Part shown: positions 27,868-39,163 of the stretch, piece after piece
Position numbering within the stretch: the stretch's first letter is position 1
Layout: the number at the start of each line of letters is the position of its first letter
Origin: Pseudomonas azotoformans
GTDB lineage: Bacteria; Pseudomonadota; Gammaproteobacteria; Pseudomonadales; Pseudomonadaceae
Assembly: GCF_900103345.1 (NCBI RefSeq)
Contig: NZ_LT629702.1
Location: forward strand, 2,418,001-2,482,000
Direction of reading: 5' to 3'
Length of the DNA stretch: 64,000 nucleotides
The notes under the pieces: generated by a model
The model's input: only the letters and a program-made list of their open reading frames with translations
What the model was told of the DNA's origin: nothing
The model's database searches: none
Translations under genes and position numbers: made by a program

Positions 27868-28548
27868 ATGTTTTTACTCCGCATGCTGCTGTTAGCCGGC
27901 GCACTGTTGACCCTCGCACCACCGGCCGGTGCGGCGCTGACGATCGAAGGCACGCGCCTGATCTACAGGGGTCAGGACAAAGGCGCCAGCATCGGCGTGG
28001 TCAACCGGGCCGCCCGCGATGTGGTGGTGCAGACGTGGATCAGCGGTGAGAACGAGCCCGCCGGCGGCGATGTGCCTTTTGTCACCACCGAGCCCCTGGT
28101 TCGCCTGGGCGCCGGCGAACATCACGCACTGCGCATCCTGTATGCCGGCGAAGGCCTGCCCACGGACCGCGAATCCTTGTTCTGGCTGAACATCATGGAG
28201 ATCCCGCTCAAATCGCAAGACGCCAACAGCGTGCAATTTGCGATCCGTCAACGGCTCAAGTTGTTCTATCGCCCGCCTGCGCTCCAGGGCGGCTCGGCGC
28301 AAGCGGTACAGCAGTTGGTATGGAACACCGACGGGGATACGGTCACGGTCAACAACCCCAGCGCCTTCCACCTGTCACTGGTCAATGTGCAGACCGACAG
28401 CCAGACGCTCAGCGATTACCTGCTGCTCAAACCCCATGAGCGTAAAACCCTGGACGCGCCGGGCGTGCTGCTCAAAGGCACCACCCTCCACTTCACCGAA
28501 ATCACCGATATCGGCTTGCAGGCCCGCCACCGTGCGGTGCTCAAGTGA
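27868..28548 (+). CDS. Periplasmic fimbrial chaperone (CupD5-like)
   Basis: This 226-residue PapD-like chaperone has a signal peptide (MLLLAGALLTLAPPAGAAL) and the chaperone pattern IEGTRLIYRGQ, then LRILYAGEGLPTDRESLFWLN and FAIRQRLKLFYRP. The ATG at 27868 is preferred; no strong ribosome site is visible and a GTG lies 6 bp upstream. It precedes the adhesin gene, 23 bp away. In Pseudomonas Cup systems a second chaperone is usually coded next to the adhesin, so this fits CupD5 or an equivalent. Confidence 0.85.
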   Translation: MFLLRMLLLAGALLTLAPPAGAALTIEGTRLIYRGQDKGASIGVVNRAARDVVVQTWISGENEPAGGDVPFVTTEPLVRLGAGEHHALRILYAGEGLPTDRESLFWLNIMEIPLKSQDANSVQFAIRQRLKLFYRPPALQGGSAQAVQQLVWNTDGDTVTVNNPSAFHLSLVNVQTDSQTLSDYLLLKPHERKTLDAPGVLLKGTTLHFTEITDIGLQARHRAVLK

Positions 28549-28571
28549 TAGACCACGGGGTATACGCACCT

Positions 28572-29555
28572 ATGTCACTGACCAACCGATTTTTGCCGAT
28601 GCTGCTGTCGGCGTGCGCCGCCCTGCCCGCTACCAGCCATGCGTTGGCCTGCCGCGAGGACGGCACCGGTTCGATCATCACCCAGGAGGCGCTGGGCACT
28701 GCACTGGCAGTGGCGGCCGACGCCCCCAACGGCACCATCATCTGGGAGTCAGGCCCACGCTCAACCAATGTGATCTGCAAGGACGACTACAACCATGGCC
28801 GCGAAGAGGTGTACTTCTACGTCAACCCGGCCAGTGTGAGCATCGGCACCGGCATCCGCGTAGGCATCCGCTACAACAACCAGCCGATTACCCAGAGCAC
28901 CGGCAAGGTCGGCACCGGGTTCTTTTCCGACCGTGGCTGCAACCTGTCCAACTGCGTGGGCTGGGACAAAGCGCGCTTTACCCTCAACTTCAGCGTGTTC
29001 ATCGAAAAGTACGACCCCACGCCCCCCAGTGGCCAGGCCAGCACACTCAGCTCTTACCGGGTATTCCAGCTGGACGGAGTGCGCGGCCTCAACTCACGGC
29101 CCAACAGTAACTTCAACTATGTGGTGACCGGAATGAATGGCATCCGCTTCGTCCCCTGCACGCCGGAGCTGACCATCACCCCCAGTGTGGTCAACTTCCC
29201 GACACCGTCACGCAAAGCGTCGATCGGTGAAGTCGCCAGCACGGCGAACTTCAGCCTGAACCTGCGCAAGGGCTGCGACACGCCTTACACCGTCAGCGCG
29301 CGCTTCGCGACCACCGCGGGCGGCGGCAGTGTGACCAATGGCTTGCTGGTGCCGGACAATAACCCGTCGGTGGGTATCTCGTTGTCCCGCGCCGAGAGCC
29401 AGCAGCAACTGCCATTCAACAACTGGTTCACGCTCCAGGAGCTGATGGGGCTGGGCCAGAGTCACGATGAATTCCGTGCCGACCTGAAATGGCGCACCCT
29501 GCCGATTCCCGGTGCGTTCGATGCCGCAGTGGTGGTGGATATGTATTACAAGTAA
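28572..29555 (+). CDS. Two-domain fimbrial tip adhesin
   Basis: This 327-residue protein has a signal peptide ending near SHALA, followed by mature Cys-containing receptor-binding domain (about residues 28-195, with CKDDYN, RGCNLSNC) and a C-terminal pilin domain (about 200-327) that starts ELTITPSVVNF and ends in VVVDMYYK, the donor-strand and terminal aromatic pattern of chaperone-usher tip subunits. It resembles CupD4-type adhesins. It is probably cotranscribed with the chaperone. The start at 28572 is preferred to the overlapping GTG at 28545. Confidence 0.8.
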   Translation: MSLTNRFLPMLLSACAALPATSHALACREDGTGSIITQEALGTALAVAADAPNGTIIWESGPRSTNVICKDDYNHGREEVYFYVNPASVSIGTGIRVGIRYNNQPITQSTGKVGTGFFSDRGCNLSNCVGWDKARFTLNFSVFIEKYDPTPPSGQASTLSSYRVFQLDGVRGLNSRPNSNFNYVVTGMNGIRFVPCTPELTITPSVVNFPTPSRKASIGEVASTANFSLNLRKGCDTPYTVSARFATTAGGGSVTNGLLVPDNNPSVGISLSRAESQQQLPFNNWFTLQELMGLGQSHDEFRADLKWRTLPIPGAFDAAVVVDMYYK

Positions 29556-29563
29556 GTGGTTTT

Positions 29564-29577
29564 TAAGGATCGTCTTA
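29564..29577 (+). promoter_or_regulatory. RcsB-like box B (PvrS-like kinase promoter)
   Basis: TAAGGATCGTCTTA lies just after the adhesin stop, followed after exactly 23 nt by TAAAGT (29601-29606). The predicted start of transcription would fall at or next to the kinase ATG at 29613. Confidence 0.65.
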
Positions 29578-29612
29578 TGCCATCGGCCTGGATCGGCGCT
29601 TAAAGTCTGTCG

Positions 29613-32417
29613 ATGCGATTGAAAAGTTACCTGCTCCAGATCAACCCCGTTCTCTCTCGACCCGAAGCAGCCAGAAGGCTGCTTCGTATTTTTGCGACCG
29701 TGCTGCTGATCGGCATCCTGAGCGGCGTCTACACCTTTCTGCTGTCCACCTTCAACAGTGACATTTCCCAGCGCCGTGGCTACATGAGCAGTGCCATCGC
29801 CGAAGCCCACACGTTTTTCACCAACCGCGAAGCCTTGCTCGAAAGTCTCAGCCTATCGGCCGTACGCCGGCCATCGAAGACGCCGGTCTACACCTTTTCC
29901 CCGGAAGAACAGCACTTGCTATTGGGTGACACGCCAGCCAACCAATGGAGCATCTGGCTGACCACGCGCATGCGCGAATACCTCAAGGCCAAGCAACTCA
30001 ACCTGCTGTACGTGAACGCCGGGCCTACCCCTCAGGTGACGCGCCTGTATGACGCCACCGCACAAGTACTGCCGATTTCAAAGTGCATGCTCAACCGCCT
30101 CAAGGCCCTGCAACACAGCGATCCCACCGGCCTCAACGAGGTGTGGCTGAGTGACAAGACCGAAGGCCACTCGCACCTGTACATCTTCATCCGCCTGGAT
30201 GAGCGCGACCCCGAGTCCGGTTGGCTCGGCATGGAAATGGAAAGTCGCGAAGTGTCCTCGACCCTCAGCGACAAAAGCGCCGGCGAATTCATGATGCTCA
30301 GTTCTCAGGGCATGCTGGTGTTCACCAACAGTGACAACGCGCGGCTCAGCCAGCAACGCCTGCGACCCGGAGAGGAAAGTTTTTTCGGTTTTGTCGGCAA
30401 CGGCTGGTTGCCCGATCACCTGGTGATCCGCAAACACCTCAAATCCTCGGACTGGCAACTGATGTACTCCATCGACCTGCGCGCGGTGGTCAGTGGCCTG
30501 TGGAAGCAGTTGCTCGGCTCGCTGCTGTTCTGCCTGTTCAGTCTGACGCTGATCTGGCTGGTGATGCGTCGGGTGGACCAGCGTTTCATCATTCCGTCGA
30601 TCCACCGCATCCAGGCCCTGATCGAAAGCGAAGCGTTCGGCCGCGATGTGATCCAGACCGCCCCCGTGGCCTTATGTGTCTTGCGCCGCACCGACGGCCA
30701 GGTGGTCCTGGAAAACACCCTTGCCCAACAATGGCTAGGCGCCGGACCGGAGCGGGAAGCCCTGCGTGACGGCTGGATAGAGCAGGCCTTCGCCAACGGA
30801 CCGTCCGAGCGCAGTGACTATTTTGAAACCATCGACGGCCGCCACCTGTACCTGAGCAGCGCACCCACCCGCTATAAAGGCGAAGACGTGTTGTTTTGTG
30901 CGTTCAGCGATATCAGCGCACGCAAGCAGGTCGAGGCCGCGCTGGAGGAAGCACGGCAGTCGGCCGATGCCGCCAACGCCGCGAAAACCCTGTTCCTGGC
31001 AACCATGAGCCACGAAATCCGCACGCCGTTGTATGGCGTGCTGGGCACTCTGGAGTTGCTGTCACGCACCCAATTGGACACCCAGCAAAAAGACTATCTG
31101 CATGCCATCGAAGGCTCGTCCTCGACCTTGTTGCAGTTGATCTGCGATGTGCTGGACGTCTCCAAGATCGAAGCCGGGCAGTTGGCCCTGGAGCTGAGCG
31201 AGTTCTCGCCGCTGGACCTGGTGCACGAGATCATCCAGGGCTACGCCGCTGCGGCCCAGGGAAAAGGCCTGCAACTCTACGCATGCTTCGACCCCAAGCT
31301 GCCGGAACGCTTGATCGGCGACGTGACGCGCATTCGCCAGATCCTGAACAACCTACTCAATAACGCGGTGAAGTTCACCGACTATGGACGCGTGGTGTTG
31401 CGGGTCAAGGTGCTGGGTCGCGACGGCGAGCGGTCCAGCCTGTTGTGGCAGGTTTCGGACACCGGCAAAGGTATCGCCCAGGAAGACCAGGCACTGATCT
31501 TCGAACCGTTCTACCAGAGCGAAGGCAACACCAATGTGGTCGCCGGCACCGGCCTGGGCTTGCCGATCTGCCAACGCCTCACCGAATTGATGAACGGCAA
31601 TATCCGCATGGTCAGCGAGCTGGGCCTGGGCAGCAGTTTCAGCCTGACCCTGCCGCTGGAGGAGGCGCCCACTGCGTCGATGCCGCCCCTGCTGGCAGAA
31701 ACCATTTACGTCGCCTCGCCGATTCCGGAACTGGCCAACGCCATCAGCGGTTGGCTGCGACGTTGGGGGGCGCGGGCACAGACAGCCCTGCCGGCCCAGA
31801 CCGAAGGGCATCTGCTATTGCAACTGCACCCCGGCAACGTGGACCCCTCGCTCGCCCCCGATTGGGCCGGCCCGGTGATCCATGCCAGCGCCAACGCCTG
31901 CAGCACCCCGCAGGATGACGCCGGTGCGTGGCAGGTCAACCTCAATCACTTGACTGCCATTCACCAGGCGGTCAGCCAGGCGCAGGGGCTGTGGATCGCG
32001 CGGGCCGATGAACAGACCCGCCAGCGCGACCTGAAGAAGCTCAACCTGCACCTGCTGGTGGCCGAAGACAACATCATCAACCAACTGATACTGCGCGACC
32101 AACTGGAGGAGCTCGGCTGCACCGTGGATTTGGCGGCCGATGGTCACGAAGCCTTGCTGTTGTACACCGCAGGCACCTTCGATGTGGTGCTGACCGACGT
32201 GAACATGCCTCACATCAACGGCTACGAACTGGCGCGGGAACTGCGGCGCCAGGGCTGCCCGTTGCCGATTATCGGGGCCACCGCCAACGCGATGCGCGGC
32301 GAGGCCGACCTGTGCCTGGCCGCCGGCATGAACCATTGCCTGGTCAAGCCATTCGCGTTGCGGGCGCTCTTCAATTCCCTGGCGCCTTATGCACGGATCA
32401 CCCATGAAGCCCCTTAG
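29613..32417 (+). CDS. pvrS: Hybrid sensor kinase, PvrS-like
   Basis: This 934-residue inner-membrane kinase has TM1 at about 24-46, a periplasmic sensor of about 250 residues, TM2 at about 297-318, a PAS-like region (340-435), the H-box FLATMSHEIRTPLYG with His467, an ATPase domain with NNAVKFTD, DTGKGI and GTGLGL, a degenerate inactive-looking receiver-like linker around 690-790, and a C-terminal receiver (Asp819, phosphoacceptor Asp862). It has no Hpt domain. It lacks a visible ribosome site. The order kinase, EAL regulator, kinase with Hpt, RcsB matches the pvrS-pvrR-rcsC-rcsB set upstream of cupD in P. aeruginosa PA14. Confidence 0.85.
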   Translation: MRLKSYLLQINPVLSRPEAARRLLRIFATVLLIGILSGVYTFLLSTFNSDISQRRGYMSSAIAEAHTFFTNREALLESLSLSAVRRPSKTPVYTFSPEEQHLLLGDTPANQWSIWLTTRMREYLKAKQLNLLYVNAGPTPQVTRLYDATAQVLPISKCMLNRLKALQHSDPTGLNEVWLSDKTEGHSHLYIFIRLDERDPESGWLGMEMESREVSSTLSDKSAGEFMMLSSQGMLVFTNSDNARLSQQRLRPGEESFFGFVGNGWLPDHLVIRKHLKSSDWQLMYSIDLRAVVSGLWKQLLGSLLFCLFSLTLIWLVMRRVDQRFIIPSIHRIQALIESEAFGRDVIQTAPVALCVLRRTDGQVVLENTLAQQWLGAGPEREALRDGWIEQAFANGPSERSDYFETIDGRHLYLSSAPTRYKGEDVLFCAFSDISARKQVEAALEEARQSADAANAAKTLFLATMSHEIRTPLYGVLGTLELLSRTQLDTQQKDYLHAIEGSSSTLLQLICDVLDVSKIEAGQLALELSEFSPLDLVHEIIQGYAAAAQGKGLQLYACFDPKLPERLIGDVTRIRQILNNLLNNAVKFTDYGRVVLRVKVLGRDGERSSLLWQVSDTGKGIAQEDQALIFEPFYQSEGNTNVVAGTGLGLPICQRLTELMNGNIRMVSELGLGSSFSLTLPLEEAPTASMPPLLAETIYVASPIPELANAISGWLRRWGARAQTALPAQTEGHLLLQLHPGNVDPSLAPDWAGPVIHASANACSTPQDDAGAWQVNLNHLTAIHQAVSQAQGLWIARADEQTRQRDLKKLNLHLLVAEDNIINQLILRDQLEELGCTVDLAADGHEALLLYTAGTFDVVLTDVNMPHINGYELARELRRQGCPLPIIGATANAMRGEADLCLAAGMNHCLVKPFALRALFNSLAPYARITHEAP

Positions 32418-33597
32418 TATTCTGATCGTCGAGGACCATCCCCTGCAGCACATCTACTTGCAGCACCTGCTCAGTGAGTTGGGGGACTTCCTGCTCGAAG
32501 CCGCCCAGGACGGCAAGGAAGCGCTGGAACGCCTGCGCCAGCGCGAGTTTGACCTGGTACTGACCGACCTGTTGATGCCTGGCATGGACGGTGTGCAATT
32601 CATTCAGAGCCTGGCCGGCCTGCGCTGCAAACCGGCACTGGCGATCATGAGCGTAGCGTCCCGGCGCATGTTGATGGCGGCCAGCCTGGTAGCCAAGAAC
32701 CTGGATGTGGAAGTGATCGGGCTGATCTCCAAGCCGGTGGCTGCCGACGCCTTGCGCAGCCTGGTCGACCAGCTCAGGCACAAACTGCGCACCCCCTCGC
32801 CGCTGCCGCCCGAGCATGTGGACATCGACCGTCACACGCTGATCCAGGCGATGGGCAACGGCCAGTTGCAGGCGTGGTTCCAACCGAAAAAGTCGCTGGC
32901 CAACGGCCGCATCGTCGCCGCCGAAGCGCTGGTACGCTGGATGCACCCCGAACAAGGGGTGATGTTGCCAGGCGCGTTTCTGGAAGCGATCAAGGCCTTC
33001 GAACTGGAAGAGCGCCTGCTATGGCTGGTGCTCAAGCAGGCGATCTACGCACAGAAACAATGGTGCCTGCGCGGCTATGACATCCCGGTGTCAATCAACC
33101 TGCCCACCCATTTGCTCAATAGCCAGGACTTGGCCGACCGCCTGCTGGAATTCGTACTGCTGCACGACGGCATCCCCGGCATGATCTGTTTCGAGTTGAT
33201 GGAATGCTCAGTGCCCCAGGACATCAGCAACTTCTACGCCGGTGCCTGCCGCCTGCGCATCAAGGGGTTTGGCTTGTCCCAGGATGATTTCGGCAAGGGC
33301 TACAGCTCATACCTCAACCTGGTGTCCACGCCGTTCACCGAACTCAAGATCGACCAGGCACTCGTCCAGGGTTGCCATGACAACGAAGGCATGGCTTCGG
33401 CGCTGGCAAGCATCATCAGCCTGGGCCGCAAGCTGGGCCTGACGGTGGTGGCCGAAGGGGTGGAGACGCCCCAGCAACTGGCGCTGCTGCGCAAGATCGA
33501 CTGCAACCAGGTGCAAGGCTTTCTGATTTCCCACGCGGTATCTTCCGAACAATTTCAACAACTTCTGAACAATGATGGCCCCGCGACATCTCATTAG
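32404..33597 (+). CDS. pvrR: Response regulator with EAL phosphodiesterase domain, PvrR-like
   Basis: This 397-residue protein has an N-terminal receiver (VEDH, phosphoacceptor Asp55 in LTDLLMPGMDG) and a C-terminal EAL domain. All key catalytic residues are visible: Glu174 in AEALVRW, Asn in SINLP, Glu in FELME, Asp294-Asp295 in DDFGKGYSSY, Lys in ELKID and Glu in AEGVETP. It should be an active c-di-GMP phosphodiesterase, as for RocR and PvrR. It overlaps the kinase gene by 14 bp and is followed by the second kinase. Confidence 0.88.
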   Translation: MKPLSILIVEDHPLQHIYLQHLLSELGDFLLEAAQDGKEALERLRQREFDLVLTDLLMPGMDGVQFIQSLAGLRCKPALAIMSVASRRMLMAASLVAKNLDVEVIGLISKPVAADALRSLVDQLRHKLRTPSPLPPEHVDIDRHTLIQAMGNGQLQAWFQPKKSLANGRIVAAEALVRWMHPEQGVMLPGAFLEAIKAFELEERLLWLVLKQAIYAQKQWCLRGYDIPVSINLPTHLLNSQDLADRLLEFVLLHDGIPGMICFELMECSVPQDISNFYAGACRLRIKGFGLSQDDFGKGYSSYLNLVSTPFTELKIDQALVQGCHDNEGMASALASIISLGRKLGLTVVAEGVETPQQLALLRKIDCNQVQGFLISHAVSSEQFQQLLNNDGPATSH

Positions 33598-33679
33598 GCG
33601 CCGGGCACGGATTATTTGTTGCAGAGTGGGAGTAAGCTCCATCCAGTGCCGATTTTTTCTCCGCCTGCGGAAGTCCCTG

Positions 33680-36838
<3,159 letters not shown>

Positions 36839-36861
36839 ACTGGCACTACGGACGGCCCCTT

Positions 36862-37509
36862 ATGAAAACATTCAACGTGGTTATCGCGGACGATCACCCG
36901 ATCGTGCTGCTCGGGGTGCGCGAACTGGTAGAACGCGACACGCGTTTCCAGGTCGTGGGTGAAGCCGTCTGTTCGACGGGCCTGATCGAGCTGTTGCAGC
37001 GTCAGGGCGTCGACATCGTGATCACCGACTACAACATGCCGGGCGACTCGCCCTACGGCGATGGCCTGAAGCTGGTGGAATACCTGAAACGGCATTTCCC
37101 GCAGGTGCAGATCCTGATCCTGACAATGATCTCCAATCATCTCATCCTCACCCGCCTGCAGGAGTTGGGGGTGGTCGGCATCATCCAGAAAAGCCAGTTG
37201 CACACCGAGATCCAGCTGGCGCTCAAGGCCATTGCCCAGCAGAGTGCCTACCGCAGCCTGGAGCCGCCCAAGAGCTCGGTAATCGAGACCCTCACCGCCA
37301 TCGACGAGCGCTTCTCGACCTTGTCGCCCAAGGAGTTCGAGATCCTGCGCCTGTTTATCGCCGGCATGAGTGTGAGCGATATTGCGCGCAGCCAGAACCG
37401 AAGTGCCAAGACGATCAGCGCACAAAAGATAGCGGCCATGCGCAAACTTGAAGTCAGCAGCGACCAGGACCTGCTCGCTTATTGCCTGGCGTGCAACATA
37501 TTCAACTAA
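36862..37509 (+). CDS. rcsB: RcsB-type LuxR/NarL response regulator
   Basis: This 215-residue regulator matches enterobacterial RcsB at nearly every key stretch: IADDHPIVL at the start, phosphoacceptor Asp56 in ITDYNMPGD, YGDGLKLVEYLKRHFP, then LSPKEFEILRLF and the recognition helix region NRSAKTISAQK...AMRKL. E. coli RcsB is 216 residues with Asp56. It would activate fimbrial genes when phosphorylated by the linked kinases. The start 36862 aligns best; an earlier ATG at 36835 overlaps the kinase stop. Confidence 0.9.
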   Translation: MKTFNVVIADDHPIVLLGVRELVERDTRFQVVGEAVCSTGLIELLQRQGVDIVITDYNMPGDSPYGDGLKLVEYLKRHFPQVQILILTMISNHLILTRLQELGVVGIIQKSQLHTEIQLALKAIAQQSAYRSLEPPKSSVIETLTAIDERFSTLSPKEFEILRLFIAGMSVSDIARSQNRSAKTISAQKIAAMRKLEVSSDQDLLAYCLACNIFN

Positions 37510-37519
37510 CAAAACTTTA

Positions 37520-37542
37520 AAGCCATTTATCAACAATGGCTT
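37520..37542 (+). terminator. Weak hairpin after rcsB
   Basis: AAGCCATT and AATGGCTT form an 8-bp stem with a 7-nt loop right after the rcsB stop, followed by a T-poor TTATCT. Possible attenuating terminator between the regulator operon and the fimbrial subunit promoter. Confidence 0.4.
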
Positions 37543-37604
37543 ATCTGATTGTTCATTGATAATCCCGCCTCCATAAGTGCAACTAAACCATCCCCCAACG
37601 CTTA

Positions 37605-37618
37605 TAAGAATCGTCTTA
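37605..37618 (+). promoter_or_regulatory. RcsB-like box C (fimbrial subunit promoter)
   Basis: TAAGAATCGTCTTA is a perfect TAAGA-N4-TCTTA dyad, extendable to ATAAGA...TCTTAT. It is followed after exactly 23 nt by TAATCT (37642-37647), giving a predicted start near 37654, 46 nt before the subunit ATG. Confidence 0.75.
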
Positions 37619-37699
37619 TGTGCCCGCCCACCCTCGCCGCTTAATCTTTACGGGCAGTTCAGCAACAGCACTTTCCAATTCACACTTATGGACATCATC

Positions 37700-38305
37700 A
37701 TGAAGAAGTTTTCCCTGGCTGTTATCGCCTCGGCCATTTTCTGCGCTTGCGCCGGTGCCTACGCCGAAGAACCGGCGGCAAAGACTCCGACCCTGGGCGG
37801 CAGCGGTAAAATCACTTTCACCGGCGTGATCAACAATGATGCCTGCTCGGTAGATGGTGCCAACTCCGACCGCACCATTTCGGTGGACATGGGTAACGTG
37901 TCGATCAAGGACATGGGCACCGCGGAAAACCCGACCGCAGGTCGCGTAACCGCCAAAGACTTCAACCTCAACGTCAACTGCAACCAGGGCACCAAGGTCG
38001 CGATGATCTTTGACGCCAACAACGGCGGCTCTGGCCTGGTCACCGGCAAGAACGTACTGGCGCTGAACCCGGGTTCGGCCACCGCACAAAACGTCGGTAT
38101 CGCCCTGCTCGACAGCAAAGGCACGCTGATCGACCTCAGCTCGGCGGCCACCGCACGCATCGAAAGCACCATGCACGGCCAGGGCACTGAAGGCGGCGAC
38201 GCCACCCTGAGCTTCGCGGCAGCCTACGTCACTACCGGCGCCGCGGGTGCATCGACCGCCGGTCGCGGTGACGCCACCCTGCCGTTCATCCTGCAATACG
38301 AATAA
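37700..38305 (+). CDS. Major fimbrial subunit (CupD1-like)
   Basis: This 201-residue pilin has a signal peptide (MKKFSLAVIASAIFCACAGAYA) and the chaperone-usher pilin fold: KITFTGVINNDACSV with a conserved Cys, NVNCNQGTKV as the partner Cys and a C-terminal LPFILQYE ending in the penultimate tyrosine pattern. An in-frame ATG lies 12 bp upstream; 37700 is favoured by the GGA site at a good distance and by the signal peptide. It is the first gene of the main cup operon. Confidence 0.88.
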   Translation: MKKFSLAVIASAIFCACAGAYAEEPAAKTPTLGGSGKITFTGVINNDACSVDGANSDRTISVDMGNVSIKDMGTAENPTAGRVTAKDFNLNVNCNQGTKVAMIFDANNGGSGLVTGKNVLALNPGSATAQNVGIALLDSKGTLIDLSSAATARIESTMHGQGTEGGDATLSFAAAYVTTGAAGASTAGRGDATLPFILQYE

Positions 38306-38379
38306 CCCTTCGCCTGTACACCGAGCGCGCGAGGCCCTACGGCCTCGCCATTCTCCTTCTGATGACACCGGAAACCCTC

Positions 38380-39111
38380 ATGCTGCCTCGTTCTATCGCC
38401 CTGGGCCTCGGGCTGCTGGGCATGTTCATGGCGACCCAGGCCGTCGCCAGCATCTCATTGAATGCCACGCGTATTGTGTTCGATGGCGACCACAAGGAAG
38501 CCAACATCACCGTGCGCAACGGCAACCAGGATGTGTTGATCCAGTCTTGGGTCGACCGCAACGACGCCAGCAGCAGCCGCGCGCCGTTTGCCGTCACCCC
38601 ACCGTTGGCACGGGTGTTTGCCAAGGAACAGCAACTGCTGCGCATCTTGTATGAAGGCACCGGCATGCCCACTGACCGCGAGTCCGTGGTGTGGCTCAAC
38701 GTGCAGGAAATCCCCAAGGCCAGTGAAGTCGAGAACACCTTGCAGTTGGCCATCCGCCAACGCATCAAGATTTTTTTCCGCCCTGCCGGCTTGCCGGGCA
38801 GTGCGTTGCAGGCCCCCGCCCAGCTTGAGTGGACGCTGGCCAGGCACGGCGCACAGTACGTGCTGACGGTGAAAAACCCGACGCTGTACCACGTGTCCAT
38901 GGCCGACATCAAAGTGCAGGAACAGTTGGCCAGCGACTCCACCATGGTCGCCCCAGGCGAAGAAAAACAGTTCCCACTCAAGGGCCCGACGGCCAGCGGC
39001 GCGGTGCGGTTGTCGTTCTCCAGCATCAACGATTATGGCGCGCAGAACCATTACAGCGCCTCCCTGGCAGGCGGCACCACGCACGCCACTGAATCACGCC
39101 TCAAACCCTGA
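38380..39111 (+). CDS. Periplasmic fimbrial chaperone (CupD2-like)
   Basis: This 243-residue PapD-family chaperone has a signal peptide (LGLGLLGMFMATQAVA) and the chaperone motifs ISLNATRIVFDGDHKEANI, LLRILYEGTGMPTDRESV, LAIRQRIKIFFRPAGL. It shares these phrases with the chaperone at 27868-28548, so the two are paralogues. The ATG at 38380 has a GGAAACC site; an ATG at 38362 lacks one. Confidence 0.88.
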   Translation: MLPRSIALGLGLLGMFMATQAVASISLNATRIVFDGDHKEANITVRNGNQDVLIQSWVDRNDASSSRAPFAVTPPLARVFAKEQQLLRILYEGTGMPTDRESVVWLNVQEIPKASEVENTLQLAIRQRIKIFFRPAGLPGSALQAPAQLEWTLARHGAQYVLTVKNPTLYHVSMADIKVQEQLASDSTMVAPGEEKQFPLKGPTASGAVRLSFSSINDYGAQNHYSASLAGGTTHATESRLKP

Positions 39112-39163
39112 GCACTTCGCCTCAGGCTCACGCTTGCCAACCAGGGATGTCACAGGTCTTCGC

